A stretch of 8,205 nucleotides of DNA from Alphaproteobacteria bacterium. Lineage in GTDB: Bacteria; Pseudomonadota; Alphaproteobacteria; Reyranellales; Reyranellaceae. Shown in pieces: positions 6,012 to 8,205 of the stretch. The stretch is from the NCBI GenBank assembly GCA_005884705.1, contig VBAF01000224.1:1-8205 (forward strand). The letters run 5' to 3'. The translations under genes and the position numbers were made by a program. Under the pieces are notes generated by a model, which had not been told where the DNA came from, searched no databases, and saw only the letters and a program-made list of their open reading frames with translations. How positions within the stretch are numbered: position 1 is the stretch's first letter; the number at the start of each line of letters is the position of its first letter.

Positions 6012-6775
6012 GCCACCTTCTCCGCCAGCTTCGACCAGCGGTCGAGCTCGGGCAGGATGTCACCGGACTTCGCCGATTCGAGGCTGATGATCACGCGCAC
6101 CACGCCGGCATCGCGATCCTGCTTCAGCATGTCCTCGTCCTTGGCGCCCCAGATCGTCACCGGCACCTCGCGGTTGGCGGCGGCCGCGAGCTTGCGGAAC
6201 TCGGGCAGGAGGTCGCGTACATTGGGGTATTGCGGCCGCGCACGGTGCGGCATCCAGCCGTCGCCATAGCGGATCGCGCGCCGCGCGCCATAAGGAAAGG
6301 CGCCGCCGACCAGGATCGGCGGGTGCGGCTTCTGCACCGGCTTGGGCCAGGTCATCATCGGGTCGAAGTTGACCATCTCGCCGTGATACTCGGGCTTGGA
6401 CTTGCTCCAGATCGCCTTCATCGCCTCGACCCGCTCGCGCGCGAGCTTGTGGCGGGTCTCGAAGGCGGTGCCGTGGTTGCGCATCTCGTCCTTGTTCCAG
6501 CCGTTGCCGACGCCGAACAGGAAGCGGCCGTTCGACAGCTGGTCGATCGAGGCGACGACCGCCGCTGCCGCCATCAGCGCTACGAACGGGTCCATCGCGT
6601 CGTAGTATTTCTTCGGCAGGTCGCCGCCCGAGGGGAAGGCAGATTCGCGCGACAGCGGGATGTGGCTGTGCTCGGGCGACCAGACCGAATCGCAGCCGCG
6701 CTCCTCGGCAGCGACGCCCAGCTCCTGCGGCGTCATCGAATAGTCGGTGAAGAACATCGCCACGCCGAGTTTCAT
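6008..6775 (-). CDS. LLM class F420-dependent oxidoreductase with an internal 24-residue deletion, 255 aa
   Basis: An F420-type LLM protein: MKLGVAMFFTDYSM start, helix AAEERGCDSVWSPEHSH (22-38), MDPFVALMAAAAV (61-73), SIDQLSNGRFLFGVGNGWNKDEMRNHG (76-102) with the GxGxGW-x-x-(D/E) signature, and PPILVGGAFPYGARRAIRYGDGWMPHR (152-178). Between Val73 and Val74 (about 6556/6557) the paralogues at 1-336 and 333-1226 each have 24 further residues (for example TKKIGFAAGVLILAQR and what follows), the third barrel strand and part of the cofactor site. Here they are absent and the frame is kept, consistent with a 72-nt deletion. The protein is accordingly shorter than its relatives and probably cannot fold or bind cofactor normally. 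ATG at 6775 has GGAG upstream. Its TAG shares a CTAG with the cofE stop. It is the third leftward LLM gene after the two at the right edge, separated from them by the inverted-repeat element. Confidence 0.85.
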   Translation of the reverse strand: MKLGVAMFFTDYSMTPQELGVAAEERGCDSVWSPEHSHIPLSRESAFPSGGDLPKKYYDAMDPFVALMAAAAVVASIDQLSNGRFLFGVGNGWNKDEMRNHGTAFETRHKLARERVEAMKAIWSKSKPEYHGEMVNFDPMMTWPKPVQKPHPPILVGGAFPYGARRAIRYGDGWMPHRARPQYPNVRDLLPEFRKLAAAANREVPVTIWGAKDEDMLKQDRDAGVVRVIISLESAKSGDILPELDRWSKLAEKVA

Positions 6776-6811
6776 GTCTCTCTCCGTAGGGCCCGATGAC
6801 TTGAGCTTTAT

Positions 6812-6924
6812 CCGTCGCCCCGAGCGAAGCCGAGGGGCCTTCTCTCCGCAACCAGAGCGCTTGAGAGTGGAGACAAGGTCTCTCCGCTGCGCCTCGCTAC
6901 GCTCGGCTCCGGTCGAGACGACGG
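6812..6924. repeat. 113-bp intergenic element with 23-bp imperfect terminal inverted repeats (MITE/REP-like)
   Basis: The left end (6812-6834, beginning CCGTCGCCCCGAGC) and the reverse complement of the right end (6924-6902, beginning CCGTCGTCTCGACC) match at 19 of 23 positions and both finish in GCCGAG. Inside are smaller dyads: GCCCC/GGGGC (6817-6821 and 6834-6838) and GAGAC-AAG-GTCTC (6870-6882). It fills most of the 172-bp gap between two leftward LLM genes and contains no convincing gene. The structure fits a non-autonomous miniature transposable element or a dispersed palindromic repeat. In RNA it could fold into a long hairpin and affect readthrough or stability of the upstream message. 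It lacks the U-run of an intrinsic terminator. Copy number in the genome cannot be seen here. Confidence 0.7.
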
Positions 6925-6947
6925 GTTTGAGCAGAGATCATTACCCA

Positions 6948-7892
6948 CTAGGCCGCCGCCTTCGCGGGTTTCGGCCAGCGCGTGCCAACCTGCGGCAGTA
7001 CCTGCTCGATCAGCAGCCGCGTCTGGGCCAGAACCTGCTCGCCGGTACCGATCGGCCGCAGGATGAATTTGTGAACGCCGCCCGCCACGTACTCGCCGAC
7101 GCGGTCGAGGATGGTGTTGGCGTCGCCGACGGCGAACTGCCGGCTGGGATCGCGGCCGGTGCGCTTGGCATAGGCTTCCATCGCCCGGCCCACGGTGCCG
7201 TCGCCCGGCGCGCCGAAATAGAACGGGAAGCTCGCGCCGTAGTGGTCCTCGTCGATGGTACGTCCGGACTCCGTCAGCGCCTTCTTGATGGCTGCGACGA
7301 CGCGGATCGCGTCCTCCATGGTCTCGCCGCCGCCCTGCCAGCCGGTGCCGTACTTTGCCGTGCGCCGGATCGCTGCGTCCGACGAGCCGCCGATCCACAT
7401 CGGCAGGTCGGGCTGCACCGGCTTGGGCGAAATCGACGCGCCCTTCAGCCGATAGTGCCGGCCCGCGAAGTCGACGCTCTCCTCGCGCCACAGCCGGGCG
7501 ATGATCTCAAGGCTCTCGTCGGTGCGCCGGCCGCGCGTCCTGGTGTCGATGTCGAGCGCTTCCCATTCGGGGCCGAGCGGGCTGCCGATGCCGAAGGCGG
7601 GCAGCAGCCGGCCCTCCGACAGCACGTCGATGGTGGCGCACTGCTTGGCCAGCAGCACCGGATCGCGCAGCGCCAGCGACACCACGTTCATGCCGAAGCG
7701 CAGCCGCCGCGTGCGCCCCGCGAGCGCCGCCATCACCGTCATGCATTCGAGGATCGGTGTGCGGCTCACCAGCCGGTCGGTCTGCCAGATCGAATCGACC
7801 CCGCCCGCCTCGCACAAGTCGACCCAGCGCCAGTAGTCGCCGGCGCCGGCGAACGGATAGTCCATCAGGCCGAGGCCGATGGCGACGCTCAC
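6948..7892 (-). CDS. LLM class F420-dependent-type oxidoreductase, 314 aa
   Basis: A complete LLM protein. From the GTG at 7892 it reads VSVAIGLGLMDYPFAG, then GGVDSIWQTDRLV (30-42, with Asp-Arg where others have Asp-His), MTVMAALAGRTRRLRFGMNVVSLALRDPVLLAKQ (51-84, the third-strand block lost in the 255-aa neighbour), ATIDVLSEGRLLPAFGIGS (86-104), LPMWIGGSSDAAIRRTAKYGTGWQGGG (163-189) and a C-terminal helix ending KPAKAAA. The GTG overlaps the TGA of the upstream LLM gene by 4 nt (GTGA), with AAGG upstream; a longer in-frame reading to 8153 would run far into the neighbour and is rejected. Length and motifs are normal. The Gly-Ile-Gly-Ser-Pro loop after strand 4 differs from the GVGW of the paralogues, suggesting another subfamily and substrate. 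Cofactor (F420 or FMN) is not settled. Confidence 0.9.
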   Translation of the reverse strand: MSVAIGLGLMDYPFAGAGDYWRWVDLCEAGGVDSIWQTDRLVSRTPILECMTVMAALAGRTRRLRFGMNVVSLALRDPVLLAKQCATIDVLSEGRLLPAFGIGSPLGPEWEALDIDTRTRGRRTDESLEIIARLWREESVDFAGRHYRLKGASISPKPVQPDLPMWIGGSSDAAIRRTAKYGTGWQGGGETMEDAIRVVAAIKKALTESGRTIDEDHYGASFPFYFGAPGDGTVGRAMEAYAKRTGRDPSRQFAVGDANTILDRVGEYVAGGVHKFILRPIGTGEQVLAQTRLLIEQVLPQVGTRWPKPAKAAA

Positions 7893-8205
7893 GCGTGGGC
7901 CTTGGCGAGCGGCGCGACCTTGTCGAGATAGCGCAGGATGTCGTCGCGGCTGTCGTCGGGGATCGCCAGCAGGGCGCCGTCGATGCCGGCCTTGGCGTAG
8001 TCCGCCAATGCCTCCGCCTTGGTCGGTGCGCCGAACACGGTGACCGACAGTGTCTTGGGATCGCGGCCCTTCTTCTCCGCCATCTTGTGCAGGCGGGCGA
8101 TCGATTCCTTGGCGTCGAAGCCCTGGCGGGTGCGCGGGAGCCAGCCGTCGCAATAGTCGACGATGCGGCGCAGCGTGTGGTCGCTCTCGCCACCCAGGAT
8201 GATCG
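7889..8205 (-). CDS. LLM class oxidoreductase, C-terminal part (N-terminus beyond right edge)
   Basis: The 104 visible residues are the C-terminal third of an F420-type LLM protein. The reading starts at the window edge with IILGGESDHTLRRIVDYCDGWLP, equivalent to VWFGGHAEATLKRVAKYGDGFMP in the 297-aa paralogue: the strand-GG loop that binds the cofactor phosphate, followed by the barrel-closing YxDGWxP. The rest, with KKGRDPKTLSVTVFGAPTK and AGIDGALLAIPDDSRDDILRYLDKVAPLAKAHA, is the usual final strand and helix. The TGA (7891-7889) overlaps the GTG of the next LLM gene. An ATG at 8083 is only an internal methionine, since the conserved LLM segment continues upstream of it in the same frame. 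Confidence 0.9.
   Translation of the reverse strand, partial: IILGGESDHTLRRIVDYCDGWLPRTRQGFDAKESIARLHKMAEKKGRDPKTLSVTVFGAPTKAEALADYAKAGIDGALLAIPDDSRDDILRYLDKVAPLAKAHA

Noticed and set aside
5290..6087. Programmed ribosomal frameshift in cofE
   Set aside because: No slippery heptamer is visible at the joint, and conserved residues are absent between the two halves, which a frameshift would not explain.
6801..6932. TTGAGC at 6801-6806 and 6927-6932 as a target-site duplication of the inverted-repeat element
   Set aside because: The copies sit 5 nt and 2 nt away from the repeat ends rather than abutting them, and six-base matches are common by chance.
6925..6947. Intrinsic terminator after the 314-aa LLM gene
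   Set aside because: The hairpins of the inverted-repeat element are not followed by a T-run in the direction of transcription.
1..8205. tRNA, rRNA, CRISPR arrays, riboswitches or transposase genes
   Set aside because: Apart from gaps of 101, 72 and 172 bp the window is coding, and none of these gaps holds a cloverleaf, regular spacer-repeat pattern or transposase reading frame.

Overview
The window is GC-rich (roughly two thirds G+C) and gene-dense, with strong GC bias at third codon positions, Shine-Dalgarno-led starts and stop/start overlaps. The gene content and the style of the lytic transglycosylase (SLT domain plus C-terminal SPOR-like repeat) suggest an alphaproteobacterium from soil or water. 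This is inference; nothing here fixes the genus. The theme is deazaflavin (F420) and flavin chemistry. Seven of the ten genes encode luciferase-like monooxygenase (LLM) fold proteins, and an eighth is a damaged copy of the F420 gamma-glutamyl ligase gene cofE.

Layout. (1) Positions 1-3269, minus strand: a tight operon read right to left, alpha/beta-hydrolase -> 414-aa LuxA-like LLM -> 297-aa LLM -> LLM cut by the window edge. Gaps are 3 nt, 9 nt and a 4-nt GTGA overlap. (2) Positions 3270-3370: a 101-bp divergent intergenic region with two short dyads and a weak candidate promoter. (3) Positions 3371-4210, plus strand: a secreted lytic transglycosylase, apparently unrelated to the F420 theme. 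(4) Positions 4283-6011, plus strand: an Fgd-type F420-dependent glucose-6-phosphate dehydrogenase homologue overlapping cofE by 1 nt; cofE is broken by a deletion near position 5838. (5) Positions 6008-6775, minus strand: an LLM gene converging on cofE, both stop codons lying in one CTAG, and missing an internal block of 24 residues. (6) Positions 6812-6924: a 113-bp intergenic element with 23-bp imperfect terminal inverted repeats. (7) Positions 6948-8205, minus strand: two more LLM genes joined by a GTGA overlap, the first transcribed one cut by the right edge.

How the genes may work together (inference): the Fgd homologue would reduce F420 using a sugar phosphate, and the LLM proteins would use F420H2 or reduced flavin to transform organic substrates, with the alpha/beta-hydrolase acting before or after one of them. 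CofE normally adds the glutamate tail to F420, so its physical coupling to fgd makes sense, but this copy looks non-functional as written. The points most worth a second look are the full set of Fgd catalytic and phosphate-binding residues outside Actinobacteria, the two deletions about 700 bp apart in convergent neighbours, a hydrolase whose catalytic serine position is glycine, and the inverted-repeat element.
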